Program-made: the position numbers and the translations under genes
The notes under the pieces: generated by a model
Seen by the model: only the letters and a program-made list of their open reading frames with translations
Told to the model about the DNA's origin: nothing
Databases searched by the model: none
Shown here: positions 23,303 to 35,893 of the stretch, one piece after another
How positions within the stretch are numbered: position 1 is the stretch's first letter
Layout: the number at the start of each line of letters is the position of its first letter
Source: Earliella scabrosa
Lineage: Eukaryota > Basidiomycota > Agaricomycetes > Polyporales > Polyporaceae
NCBI GenBank assembly: GCA_022605405.1
Contig: JABYQQ010000029.1
Coordinates: forward strand, 62,001 to 126,000
Direction of reading: 5' to 3'
DNA length: 64,000 nucleotides

Positions 23303-24799
23303 CTAGATTCTAGAATCAAATGTGTCTGAGACGACTTGGCAAGTCGACGTGTTCTTCCGGAGCCACCCCAGCCACTTCGTGGGCTGCAGTACCTCGGGAT
23401 CCGCTGGCTTGGCTACGATCACCACGTCAATCGCAGCCAAACCCGCGGCCGCACGTGCGCAGATATACTCTTGCACATCAGTCGCGGAGATGCCTGCCAC
23501 GACCAATCGGCCCAGAGAGTTCATGAGGCCACGCCTCGCAGTAGTAATGAACACCCCCCAATAGTCGATATGCAAGTACCTGAAATCAAGAAGCAGCTCG
23601 CGGACCTGATGGAGCTCATCGAATAGCGACGTGAAGATTGGAATAGAGGTGTAATCGAACATGCCTAAGGTGCGAAGAGAGATGGTAGGGACCTTGGTCA
23701 GGGAGATACCGACCGCATCCGGCCTGGTGATGGCGGCGAGGAGGAAGGTGTAATCGTCCGGTCTTCGCCACCGAAGATCGAGTTGTAGCACAGCCAGATT
23801 AGGAAGCTGTAAACTGTGGCATAGGAAGATAGCGTGCGGGAGGTCGAGTAAACTGAGAGACAATGTGTGCAAGGTGGGGAGGTGCGTCAAAGCGATGGAA
23901 TCTGGATCTAGCCCATCGGCGCGCAACGGGCCCGGCAGCGTGAAGAAGATTCCGGCCACTCGTAAGCACTGGAGGCTCGTGCACCGTGTCAACAGGTTCG
24001 AGAGGTGTTCGCCGGAAATGGGAGTGACTATCATATCAAGGGTGAGGTCGCGCAACGAAGGCGTCAAAATGCTCTGCATGGCGAACCAGTCGACCGCACA
24101 TCCCTGTAGAACCAGCCTGCGCAAGCCCGACGTCGAGGAAGCGGGAGACGGAGGCAGGATGAGCGAACGGGTGTCGGTGGGGCTAAGTGGAGGTCCAGTG
24201 TATACGACTTCAAGCGTTCCCCCCGGCAGGGTGTAGGAGCACTCCTGGAGTCCGGTGATGAAGGCCTCTAGGATCTCCTTGTGCGCGGAATACACCGAGA
24301 GACTCTCGATTCTGTTGCGGGCTGATTGGAGAGCATGCATAGCCTGCGTGACATGATTCGCGTGGCGCTGGATAACGGGGTCCAGAGGCGGGGTGGCCAT
24401 CGCTCGCAGCCTCGATCGGCCAGCATGCGAGGTGAGTTCGGTAAGGAAGGAGAGGTTGATGTGGAGCCGACGAGTATGGGAGAGGTTGAGTACGCGGGGG
24501 ATGGCGTCGATTCGCACCTCGGGGGAGATATCCACTCGGCTCCAGAGAACAGAGCCTGTTTGGAGGACCTGCTTCCAATGTTTGCATACGCCCTCAGCGA
24601 TGCCTCGACGCTCGGCGTGCGAGGATTCCGGGTAGGGTATGAGTGGATGGTCGCATGACAGCGCTCGGACGTCAGCCAGGCACTGCACGTCGTCGTTGAT
24701 GAAGGCCTCGAATACGAGCAGAAGCAGCTCCACCGGAAAGACACGCGTATGGTAGGCCGTGACGGGATTGGGAGCTAGGACAATGGGAGTGTTCGCCAT
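23303..24799 (-). CDS. F-box/LRR-like protein carried inside the giant element
   Basis: About 498 codons from the ATG at 24,799, which lies just after a TTACAG acceptor, so a 5' non-coding exon or a further coding exon is likely. The F-box is VFPVELLLLVFEAFIND, then VCKHWKQVLQTGSVLW, then leucine-rich stretches (LRRLVLQGCAVDWF, LQCLRVAGIFFTLPGPL). It is only distantly similar to the chromosomal F-box genes in this window. It runs opposite to the surrounding cargo genes and does not share their pyrimidine-rich coding strand. Likely an SCF adaptor by family. Its benefit to the element is unknown. Confidence 0.8.
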   Translation of the reverse strand: MANTPIVLAPNPVTAYHTRVFPVELLLLVFEAFINDDVQCLADVRALSCDHPLIPYPESSHAERRGIAEGVCKHWKQVLQTGSVLWSRVDISPEVRIDAIPRVLNLSHTRRLHINLSFLTELTSHAGRSRLRAMATPPLDPVIQRHANHVTQAMHALQSARNRIESLSVYSAHKEILEAFITGLQECSYTLPGGTLEVVYTGPPLSPTDTRSLILPPSPASSTSGLRRLVLQGCAVDWFAMQSILTPSLRDLTLDMIVTPISGEHLSNLLTRCTSLQCLRVAGIFFTLPGPLRADGLDPDSIALTHLPTLHTLSLSLLDLPHAIFLCHSLQLPNLAVLQLDLRWRRPDDYTFLLAAITRPDAVGISLTKVPTISLRTLGMFDYTSIPIFTSLFDELHQVRELLLDFRYLHIDYWGVFITTARRGLMNSLGRLVVAGISATDVQEYICARAAAGLAAIDVVIVAKPADPEVLQPTKWLGWLRKNTSTCQVVSDTFDSRI

Positions 24800-24879
24800 G
24801 TTGACCTGTAATGTAGTCAAACATCAAGTCAGACTACACTCACAGCCAACGTACTCCGCTACTCACGTAGGCTGGATAT

Positions 24880-26414
24880 GCACTCTACCCACCGCCAATG
24901 TACCCACCGCCAATGTACCCGGCTCGACCACTGCGTCTGGCTCGTCGACTGCGTCTGGTTCTGGGCGGGCGCACGGGGCAGCGTCTTCAGCGTAGCCACG
25001 CGCTCAGGTTCCCCGCAATCTCTGGCTGTCCCGGACGCGTCGGCTCAGGGCGGTGTCGCAGCGTCGGCGAGTGTGGCGTACAGTCTGATTCAAGAGATAT
25101 CACGGCGTGGAGGGGGAAAGGGTTTCGCGCAGAAGTCGACCGTTACACTTATATTTCCGTGGTATTGCGGGCGATGGGCCTCTCCGGCACGACTCGGACC
25201 TGGTTGCTACTCCTCTGCCACAGCTGTACTGAGCAACTTCAATCGGCCTGCCGAGACTGCGCGAGCGACCGGCCCGTTTGGGGTAATCACAACCATGCCT
25301 CGGGCGGCCGCAGATACAACACCTGAGTGTTCGCCGGGAGTTCGCTGAAACGCGAGCCGTTAGTCGATAACTCAGCGATATTGGCAAGGTCTCGCACCGC
25401 CGTGCCTATGCTCGTCGCTGACGCCAACCTCCAATTTGAGCCGGGTCTCCCAGCTTATGGCGATCATTCGTCCCCGTCGCACACTCCCTCGTCGTTGGCC
25501 TGCCCAGTCAGGGTGAAGCTGAGGCGTTGTTGCAGACTGAGTTTCGCCACCAATGGGCATCAATATTGAGCTTCCTGCGTCGCGGCCCTAGCGATGACGT
25601 TGTTCAGCGCACTCAAAGCAAGTCTAATACCTTGGCGAGCTTCTCGGTTATCCAACCGAGCGATACAGCGGCACGGAACGCGTAGTTCGTCGTACGCGAC
25701 ACCTTGTGTGCGCAACGAGGTGAGACCTCACTTTGCCTGTCGGCCCCTGCAGCTCGATGGTTCCAGCTCTCACCAGGATGACCTGTGCACCTTTCGGCGG
25801 ATAGCAGAAGATATCAGTGAGAGTCGGACATACTTGGAACGACGTTGGATGGTGCGCACCCAAATGAGGCCCATGCGAAGATTGGGGTGGCGTGCGTGAC
25901 ACCCTGTCACGGTGATCGACAGGTACGCGCTTCCCGGCCCCCCCGGCGCCCGATGCGGATGGCTGAGGTTGAACTTGAAGTACTTTCTTGCGCTACGCCT
26001 GCCAGAAGTTCTGCTAATCCTCGAGCCACTGGGCCAGTCGGCCTGCCATCGCACGTCCATGTGCACCCGCATGAGATCAGTGGTCAACGTTGGTGTGTCG
26101 CCGCCTGGGGCATGTTCGACGCGCGCTCAGTCCGTAGGGGGACCCCGCGTGTGCCCTTGCTAGTTTGGGTGCTAAGCCGCTGTCTTCAGATTCAATCTCG
26201 CATATACGCAGGCAATTTTATTGACCGCAGGCTTTTCTGTCCGCCCAGCCCAGCCACATCGAGGGCCGACATGTCCGCGTGGACGAGCTGGTGCCAGTCT
26301 CGGTCTTCCGCCCTTCCCCCCCTCTCTCTTCCGGTCCACCTTTGCGACTGACCTCACGTTGCCCGTGCCCCTTGTCTCTCAGCGGTCTACGTTCTCCTTG
26401 CCTCTACATACTCT
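24880..26414. other. Spacer between cargo and transposase gene; no supported gene
   Basis: Contains a tandem 15-bp duplication (CCCACCGCCAATGTA, near 24,887-24,916) and a CTGCGTCTGG direct repeat (near 24,930 and 24,948). Open frames on both strands are short and do not chain through splice sites. The 3' part should contain the promoter and 5' leader of the transposase gene, whose ATG is at 26,415. Confidence 0.45.
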
Positions 26415-29400
26415 ATGCCGCCCAAATCAGGCAAACGTGGCCGAGGGCGACCTCCAAACCGTTTTCGAGCAGCTGGGCGCGCCCACAACCCGTCAGCCCG
26501 CCCTGTCAGTCCCACCACTTCGACACACTCCCAAAATGAACCGTCGCTGGAAAGCCCGCCTGATCCCACTGAGCTTTCCCAAACCGCCGCCACGCAGCTC
26601 CGCCTTCTCTGCCTTCATCACATCCAGGATCCCAAACCGAAGCCGCAGGGTTCGACTCTCCCACTTTTCCTCGGTGTTGGCGAGTACAAGGCCCCTTGGG
26701 TACTTCTGCGCGAAGTTCCCACCCACGAATTGTTCGAGTGGTATGACGCGCAGGTGTGTCTAACCGCCGCTTTCATGTTCCCTATGGGTCACCCATCCCG
26801 CACACAGTTCAACGACTATTCCATCAAGGAAAGCAAGCGCACGTCGTCTGTCAAGATAACATGGGTCGGTCATCCAGGGAACGCCCCGGTCGACGCTCGA
26901 GCGCGCCCCTTCCTCGTCGAGTGGGACGAAAGCGGTGGGCTTCTCCCCGCTGTGAAGGCCGCCGCCATCCGCTCCCGACTACCCGTCCTACGCTGGGACT
27001 ACGTCTGCGCTGGCGTCCATAACATGGTGGCGAAATCCGAAGAGCCACCTCACGACGAAGAAGTTGGCGCTGAAGATGACATCGAGGACGACTACGACAC
27101 GCCCTCACGATGGGAGAGATGTCCCCATGGCGTTAAACTGAGGGTAAGCTGTCTCATGGCTCTCTAGGACTTCTGTTCACCCCTTCCCTAGTTCGAGATC
27201 ACCGCCGACAACTTATCCGTGGCTAAGGTGTGGATACGCGGGCAACATCCTGATGCCAGTCCGGATCAATATCACCACCTTCAACCCTCACGTCGCCTCC
27301 GCTTGCTCATCCATGAGCGCATCAACGTCCACGGCTTCAAGGCGTCCGAGGTCAAAATCGGTCAGTGCGCCTCGCTTATTGCAATGCGCGGCTACTGAAC
27401 CTGCGACAGATATCATGCACGCTTGGAGCGAGGCCATCTCCTCCAGGGCCCAACTCGGGCTGCGGGGCGAACCTCATACCTCAGCCTATGTGACCCCTGT
27501 TCATCGACGTCCTACGGAAACTCAAATCAACAGGATGTACAAGCAATGTCGTCAGCGCGAACGTGTTGACCGCAACCCTCTGATCGCTGTGCATTTGATG
27601 GCGCAGATTGATAGCTCTAGACTATACTGGTAAGCGTTCCACTCAGCCTCCTGCCAGCCACGCTGATGCTGTATGATGCCCCACTAAGCTACCAAGAACA
27701 CGACTTTGAACAGCCAGACTCACTATCGGAGTTTACGTGCGGTCTGACCGACGACTTCTCTCTTGACAGTCTGATACTCAATGGACCGACGGGTGGTTGG
27801 GCTCTCGACTCCAGCTGGCGTAACAAAAACGAGAACCGCGCCGCAGTGACGTTTCTCATCACCGTCAATCCCTCGCGACATGCCGTGCCTGGTTCGTGCA
27901 GCCATCCCGAGTCAACCTGGACCCGAACATTTACCGCCGCTGACCGTGTCGTTGCGCTAGGTTCCGTATTGCTTTCCGCCAATGTCCGCACAGACACACT
28001 GGTCAAATACCTTGAAGAGACTAAGGAACGCTTGAAGCGTCGCGCCCGAGACATCCTGTCTGGTAAGCGAGTTTCAGGTTGTGCGGGTGTCCACGCTCTG
28101 ACTGTGCATTGGGTACTTTTGAAGGGTCGCCGATCGAGGGGCGCACTGCCGAGGAGGCAGAGACCATTCGAACATTCGCCGAGCGGATTGTCAACGACCA
28201 ATTTGACATTTCGCATTTCATGATCGACAAGTGTCTTGCGGAGCTTCACGCTCTCAGACAAGGTACGCATATTATCCCCCACTACCTCTATGTGTTCTGC
28301 CTAACCACCCGCGGTCGAAGTGTTCGGGGACGACATATATATACGACTGTGTCAATTCCACGTGGTGCAAGCCATCACCCGCATCGAGGGCGACAACGGC
28401 AGCCGAGGCTCTCCGGTGCGCATTCCCATCGAGCTCAAAGCCCAGATCATCCACCACTTCCGAATCCTGCAACGATGCCGCGTGGAATCCGAGTTTGAGG
28501 CTTCAAAGGCAGTCTTCTTCAAGAGTGTGCACGACCTCGTGATGAGCGGTCGGGTTGAGGACGACGAGGACTCTGTCGCTCTCCCGCAGGTGGACGAGGA
28601 ACTGGTAGCCCCCGGCGAACCTGCTGACGCGATCGCCTCGCAAGAGCAGCCAGTCACGCGCGGTAAGGCGAAGAAAGGTGCCAAAGGAGTGGATCCGGCG
28701 CGCAGGCAGGAAGTCTGGCTATTCCTGCGGCAGTACTTCGAAACCAACTGGTTCATCCCCGATTGGATAGGTGTGCCCGATCCACCCGGCCCGCCGGAGG
28801 TCCCCGCTGACGCTGACGCTCCTGTGTTCGAAGCTGCCTTCACCGACATAGGCCTTCCGTCGGATCAGACCCGCGACGGCCCGTGGAACACGAATAACTG
28901 GATTGAACGCTCGTTTCGTACGTTCGATTCGGTTTTTCTGAACAATTGTGACAACAAACGGTACGCCCTTTGATTGCGCCCGCCTCTGACTACCCCAACC
29001 CTCACACATGACGTAGCATTGACCGGCTGGCAATGATCATCCTGTACGACTTCCTTCCGTACTATCGATTCTGGCAGCCGAACGATGCGCGCTCTAATCA
29101 AGAGCTGCTCGCGTTGTATCTGCATGCGTATCAAATCTGGGAAGGCGACCTCGTCACTGCGAACCCCAACGGCACGTTTACCGTCATTGCGCCGCCGTAC
29201 GCGTGCTCTTCTGACAGTCATCCATGCGACCGGCTGACACCTTGATTCTGCCACCACAGGACGACCGACGAGCCTGGCAGGAATATCCCCGACGTCTCCA
29301 TGAAACCTGTGCGTTGCTCATGTCGGAAGTACATGCAGACGGGCAAACGTTGTGCCCACCTCAAAGCGGTGGAACTTTACATCCACAACGGCAGCGTTCG

Positions 29401-32400
29401 CCAATGGCTGGGTAAGAGGGTGGTATCTTCAGGCGCGTGTTTGCGAAAGCTAACCATGCACATAGTGGCCGAGACAGCACGAGAGGAGCGCCGACAGATC
29501 CCCGCGGGAACGACCAAGAAGTCGTTGGGCTTGCCGCGTGAACGCAAGATGCGATCAGACGAGCTGGATGCCAAAGACATAGAGAGCGTCAAGCGTCTGC
29601 TCAAGAAGTACGACGACAGACGCGCGAAACGCGAGAAGGAAGCGGCTCTCCGTCACTCTCTGCCTACCGCCCCGCCAGGTATGTGGCCCGCGTATGGCTC
29701 CACCGACTGGTTGATAGTGTAATGACACTGCTGGTGTAGGTGCGACCACGCCGGGGAGACCAAGACATATCCGGCCTATGCAGCCCTACCGGACGCCCAC
29801 TCGCCCGCGGGCCCCCCAGGGCTCGCGCAGCCCCTCACTCCCGCAAACACCCTCCCGCGCGACCTCAGCGAAGAGGTTCCTTTCACTCCCGCACGTGCCA
29901 GTCTTCAATGCGCGGCCTGGCCCGAAGAAGAAGGAACGACTGGCTGCAAATAGCTTGCTGCCCGCAACCGAGGCCGTCCGGGAGGCGCTGCGAACTGTCA
30001 GAAGAGGCAATGCGGCGCCCGCTGGGACCCCGTTCCTGCCGGAGGAGTTTCAGATCGCGAGCATGACCTTCGAACATTGGCGCGAACCGGGATACCAACT
30101 ACGTCTGGACGAATGTCTGCGGTTCATAGATTGTCTCAACAACTCATGTATCGCCCGTGAGCATGGCATCGTATTCTGGGTGACTCCGGCTGCGCCGTTG
30201 GCGGCCGTTCTGCGCGGACGGCGGACAACGATGCCGGACCTGTGTACAGAGGTGCGTGTCTGGCTTGCTGTGCATCGCCGTGCATCGACTGAAGGGCAAA
30301 TTCAGCTGAGGGCACAACGACACGGTCGCTTCGCGGATCTCATCGACACGAGGGCGGGCCAGCGCGTGAACCGCCTGATATTCCTGCACCACGAGAACGT
30401 CCACTGGACCGTGCATGATCACGATCTCACCTCGCGACCCAGGAAAATACGATGCCTAAATTCCCTTCCGACTTCCTCCCCGATGAACATCGACGAGCAG
30501 CACGCCATTGCATCAGCCGTTGAAGCGTCAGAGATTTGGGCCCTTGCTGAGCCGGTGAGTGAGATGCAGACCAGCGTCACAGTTCAAGTATATCTTACCG
30601 GCGCGCAGGACATCGACCCGTCACTACGAGGAGTTCAACTCTCCATCGAAGTGATACCCACTGGTATGCAGACCGACAATTCATCATGCGGGTTCTGGGC
30701 CGTGTTCTTCGCGTGGACTTGTCTACTTGGGATCGACCTGTCTCAGGAGGCGATCGCAGACTTGCGAGCTGAAGATCTCAAGGACCTTCTGCAGGAGATA
30801 TGCACTTCGTACGTCTCTGAAGACGGAGGGTTGACTACGGACGTCCTGCGCGAATGGTTTGACGACTTTGACGCGTCGGTTGAATGGGACTTGCTTCCGC
30901 CAGTGGTATGTGCCGGCTTCCCGAACGTCCGCGTCGTGCGATGCTGACGACGTCCTTAGTTCTCTTCCCGCCCGACAGAGCAAAGCGCCGCCTTGGATTT
31001 GAACGCTCTATTGGTGCCAACCCCCGTCTCACCCCGCCCCGCTGTCAACTCCGCGACGAGCGTCACACAATCCACCACTGTGAACTCAGCCACGAACGAC
31101 TCACAATGTTCCCATACGCAGGAGGTCGTCCTTGTGCCTTCAGTTCTGCAACGGAAGGACTTGCAAGACAAGCTAGAACGATTCCGACGTAGCGAGGAGA
31201 CATCTTGGTGGGAACATGACCAAGAACGTTTCCAGCGCAGCGCGGTGGAGACTCTCTGGAACGGCAATGGTACTACGACGTTCATCGTCGACGCACTACT
31301 GGCTGGACCTACAGGCGACTTGGCGAATGGCCAGTGGGACGAGGCGTTCGGAGAGGTCCCTCTCCCGACCCGGCCACCAGCATCACGCGTGTACATCGTT
31401 CCTCAGTCCGTGGCTGCGGTATTGATGAAAACCCAGGGAGTGCGGAAAGCCAGCGAGGAAGGTCTAGCTCCGAAAGGGAGGATGAAGAATGGGTTCTGGT
31501 TCAAACGGGTAAGTAGTCGGCGTCGCATGCAGCTGTGGTTGAAGGCCTAACAGTGGACTGCCTAGGATGTGTTCGAGCTTCATCTGCTGATCGTGCCCAT
31601 GTTCTGGAAGGACGACGGTCATTGGCTATGTGCCATAGTCGACATGCGCGAGAAGACAATCGTCATCTACGACAGCATTCGAAAGCTCGGTCGGGCGAAA
31701 GCAGCATATGGGGTGCGCGTCCTCTTCCATGTCCCTGTCTTGTGGCGTAGATCTGACCTGTCTGGAACAGAGGATATTCAAAATTCTCCAGTATGAGCAT
31801 CGCGCGCGGCGCGAGGGTGTTAACTTGGCGGCGGCTGGTTGGAGCCCGGAGTTTACGGGGGATGCACTGGTGAGACGCTTCCCCCACCGGAGTTAGATGA
31901 CATCCTGACCGATCCTCGCGCAGCCGACGGTTCCAAATCAAGGTGCTAGCATGTATTGCGGGGTCTTCATGATCAAGTTCATACTCGAGGTGATGTGTGG
32001 TCGCCCTCCCAATCGCGCACAGTTCTCGTTCACCCAGGGTGACGCGAAACGACTTTCGGAGGCCCTGGTCCTGCGGCTGATGCAGACGCTGCGGGTTGAA
32101 GACATGAGTCAAACCGAACAGGTGAATTCGATGATTGCAATCGTACGCACGGGGTTTTGATGTATATTGTGCAGGTACAACCATCCAGTGCGCCAATGGC
32201 GACGAGCGAAGGCGGCGCAGAGCAACCGGTGCCGCGGCAAGAAGTGACCCGCGCGGAGGTGTCCGACCACGCGGTTGCGACATCGCCTGCGGCACACAGT
32301 ACCTGCGTCAGCGAGAAGCCTCCGACACTCATCGCTGTGTCGACGATGGAATATACCTCGGGAGACATCGTATGCGCCGACGACGTGACCATCCCCACAC

Positions 32401-34134
32401 CCGTTTCACCTGCTCCAACCTCGGAAGATACTGCGGCGGCTAGCGGGGCAGACGCAGACGGCATACCCACCGTAGAGACACGGGTACGCATCACTGACCC
32501 GCCTCTGAGGACCCTCATGACTTATCACGCGCGCTGTGAAATCTCTGATCAGGGTGACGACGGTGCCAATGACTGTGGGATTGATCTTGCGGCCGTTGTG
32601 GAGTCACCTACGGTCATGCAGTCGGATTCAAATGGGGCCGCAAGTGGGGCACGCGACCTGGAGGTATGTAAGCGGCTTGGGGCTGAGGAGCGACAGGGCT
32701 GAGGTTCATCTTGCGCATTCGACAGGATTGCGAGATGCAGGACGAGTCCATCTCGCGAGGGAGTCACCCAACCACCAAGCGTCAACAGAACCGGAGGCCT
32801 GCGTCCCTGACGGCTCCCCGTCGATCCTCAAGATTGAGCGGTGTTCAGCCGGGCCAGGATACGGACGCGGGGGCGACCAATTCGGCAACCTTGCCCACGC
32901 GCCGTTCTGCAAGACTCAGTGGACATGGCATTGTAGATCCTGACGCGTCATCAATATCCGCGGCTGTCAGGCATCGGCGTGGGGGTCATCCCCGAGCGCC
33001 AGTGGCAGAAGGCGTGGAGACGCGAGGACGGGGGGCCGCGAGTAGCTCCAAGACTACGGGAACCACCTCATCAGCAACGAGGTATGTACGACCTTATCAT
33101 GACCTACGTATCCCGAGGGAGTGACATGCGTTCAGAAGCAGGAGGCGCGAGCCCGCTCTACAACCTGGGGACTGGATGATGATGGTGTTACCGTCTCCGC
33201 CAGTGGCAACGTGCGCTTGGCGAGCCTACCCGGTGCAGGTTCTTCGCTATGACGGGAAGAAGAAACGAGTTCAGGTGGGGGGGGAGCCTGAACTGCTGTG
33301 GCTCGAAGACCTCCCAGATGGAACGACCGACAGTGCGTCGATGGCCACAGTGCAAGAAACGCTGAGAGCCCCACGGTGGGTCACACTTCAAGAATGCGAG
33401 CGAATGGGGGATCTATATATACCGCCTGGTGAGGTAAGTACCCGGGCAGTACTGCTTAGTTGGATGCTCATGAGTTGCAGATCGTGCCGATGAAGTGGCC
33501 TGCGGATCTGGAATACCGTAGCCTAGGTCGCGTGCACTCAGCTCCGCTGACCGAACGTCGAGCGGCTCTGCGGAAGGTGCTCGAGGCGGCACTCCCGGGT
33601 ATGAACGACGTGCTCGCGGGACTCACTGACGCGGACCCCGTATTCGCCAAGTTGGTCCACGACTGTCTTACGGCCCATGGCTACGATGACGAGGGCGAGG
33701 AGATCATCCCGGGTTCGTCCAGTGGACTAGGTGGGCTAACGCCTTGGGGGTTCTACATGGCACATGTGGTCGATCGAATGACCACCCCGAAGGAGCCACG
33801 TCACTTGCTAGACGCGGGGGACGAAACCCTCTGTGGGGAGCTGGCCCGCACGTTGGAGCGGAGGCAGCCGCTTCGAGGACCTAACGAACGCTCCTTTGTC
33901 AAATGCGCCGGCGCGGGGAAGGTATATCTGGCATTCATGGCTCTGTCGCACTATACGGGGTGCGATATCACACGCGTGGAGGAGGCGGTGCAGCAGGGAC
34001 ATCTCCGACGTCCTTTGTCGAAGTATGAGCGCGCTTGGAGAGCATACGACAAAGGCTGGCAGATGAACTTGGTCGACACTCACCGCATCATCACCCCGGA
34101 CATAGTAGTGGAACTTCCTGTATTTGTCGAGTAG
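26415..34134 (+). CDS. MULE transposase-SWIM-Ulp1-Ulp1 polyprotein (2,256 aa)
   Basis: Eighteen exons join without a stop: 26415-27143, 27192-27360, 27410-27629, 27689-28062, 28125-28262, 28321-28960, 29017-29196, 29260-29411, 29466-29678, 29740-30905, 30960-31508, 31566-31712, 31771-31869, 31924-32121, 32175-32663, 32726-33081, 33136-33433, 33481-34134 (6,771 nt). Domains: AT-hook KRGRGRPPN at residues 7-15. MULE DDE core with Asp413 (LDSSWRNKN), Asp532 (FMIDKC, followed by LCQFHVVQAI) and Glu739 (NNWIERSFRTFD). SWIM zinc finger C836-x-C-x9-C848-x-H850. First Ulp1/C48 domain with His1160 (VHW), Asn1179 and Gln1249-x5-Cys1255. Second with His1529 (GHW), Asp1546 (YDS) and Gln1598-x5-Cys1604. 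Ser/Pro/Arg-rich linker. C-terminal module with VLRYDGKKKRVQV and ELLWLEDLPDG. It would cut and join the element ends. Whether it is made as one chain or several transcripts needs RNA evidence. Confidence 0.88.
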
Positions 34135-34694
34135 TACAACACTGATGGCACATGCGCACGAGCAATAGCGAGTCGTGAAGAATGGCGGGACGGCGCGGGG
34201 CTATATTGTGAGAGACACGGTGACGGCTCGGAGGCCGCGCGATAGCAGTGATGACGTCACGAGAATGTCTGTGGTAATTTGAACGTGAAGTGTGAGAAAA
34301 CAATGAATCATGAACATCACTACAAGTACGAAGGGGAGGGCGATGGAGCGAGGCTAGCTGGATGGGGAAGAGAGAGCGAGCGGAAGTCGGTCAGCAGCCC
34401 GAGGCTGGGTTAGTCAGGGCGGATCACATGGAGATGGCCTAAGTACCACTCGACCGACATTGAGGGGGGAGGCTTGTTCGGGGGACAGATAATCATTGCA
34501 GGATGGAGGTCGTCGTGAAGAGAACAGATCTGACAAGCACATGGGTAGATAAGATGATTATCGGCCAAGCCTCGAGATAGAGAACGCATACTAGTTGAAA
34601 AGGGGACTGCGCCCCGGGCGACCGCCTGACCATACCAACATCATCCACAGCTACTCGGGACCTGTCTTGCGCTTCTGTATCTGGTGCCCCAATC
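34135..34694. other. Intergenic: transposase 3' flank and promoter of next gene
   Basis: No frame with support. The sequence turns strongly purine-rich on the plus strand from about 34,320, which marks the start of the right arm. Confidence 0.4.
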
Positions 34695-35536
34695 ATGTCC
34701 ATGGACCCGAGCTCGGACGAAGAGTCCTATGCGCAGTACTGTGCCGCCATGCACGCCCGGGCGACCGCAGGGATCGCCATCGACTTCGACTCCACAGTGA
34801 AACGGTTGCGTCCAAGCAAATCGATGGCGAGTGGCGTGAGTGTCCCGGAGACAGTGTGCCCGCAAGACGTGACGATGGAGGACGACGAGGACGGTGAGGG
34901 ATGTACGAAGGAGACGGGCGAGGGTGGGGATGATGACGAGGGGAGGAGGTATGGGTGGCTGCCCAAAGAATGCGGGCCGAACGACGCAAGGATATCGTTC
35001 ATGTCCGACACGGACCCTTTCCTTTTCATTTCAGCGCGCGAAATCGTCCTGGAGGTGGCCGACAATCAGCACTGCATCGAGGTATGTACGTGGGCGGTGT
35101 GATAGTAGGGCGGCACACTGACACAGGTTGGGGTGGCACAGGTTGGAATGCCAAACAGCATGAGCGAGGTCCGCAGCTGCGGGGCCGATTTGACCCAGTT
35201 CTGGGCGCGCCTCGTGAACAGCGATCTGTTACGCAAGCTGTCTGGGGGACAGCTTGACGCCTTGCGAAAGTTCGTGGGCATCTTGCAGTTCTTCGCCACA
35301 AACGAGGGAGCGTCAAGGGACTCCTGGAATGCCTTCCGATATCGGTATTCTGCCCAGCTCAACATGGCCTCATCGCTGAGAGGAGGGCTGCATCGAGCGG
35401 GCGGAGAGCAACTGATGGCGGATGTGATCGCGTGGGCGAAGGACGAGCTGCCGGTACGTAGAGAGAAGTGAATACGCGTCGCCGAAACTGATATGCCCTG
35501 CAGATGGCACTGGCCACACCGCCTGACCTGCCGTAG
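34695..35536 (+). CDS. Right-arm cargo protein 1, unknown (243 aa)
   Basis: Three exons join in phase: 34695-35081, 35142-35453 and 35504-35536 (732 nt with TAG). The N-terminus is acidic and Ser-rich (MSMDPSSDEESYAQY, then an Asp/Glu run near residue 60), followed by a helical C-terminal half (LTQFWARLVNSDLLRKL, LDALRKFVGILQFF). No family recognised. First of a set of small acidic right-arm genes in the same direction; it starts about 560 bp after the transposase stop. Confidence 0.65.
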
Positions 35537-35893
35537 AGGGGACGTCCGGAGAGCGCCATGCTGGCAGAGCAGGACGGACGGACGTCGTGTGAGCTGTGGT
35601 GATCTGTCGGCTCGGACCGAATGATGTACGAAAGGCCGTGAATCGATGTAGCTTGTGTTGGGGCCCGAACACGAGGTGATGTGCCGAAAATGCCATCGGA
35701 TGATGCAGATGATGCACATAATGCACACGGCGGGGATCGAAAGCAACATGACTGGGGGGTACAAGCGGATCGATTGAGCGTGGCAGAGTATATGTAGATG
35801 AGACCCCACGATCGACCTACCTACCCCTACGCCGCCTCGATTTGCGGATTGGCGACCGGATTGTGAGAGACGACGAGAGCATGGTGAGCACAC

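Noticed and set aside
26415..29678. Transposase as a KDZ (Kyakuja-Dileera-Zisupton) enzyme, expected from its TET/JBP neighbour
   Set aside because: The visible signature is MULE-type: DSSWRNKN, LCQFHVVQAI, NNWIERSF and a SWIM CxCx9CxH finger. The characteristic KDZ motifs and CxC zinc clusters were not seen, and a 10-bp duplication also fits MULE.
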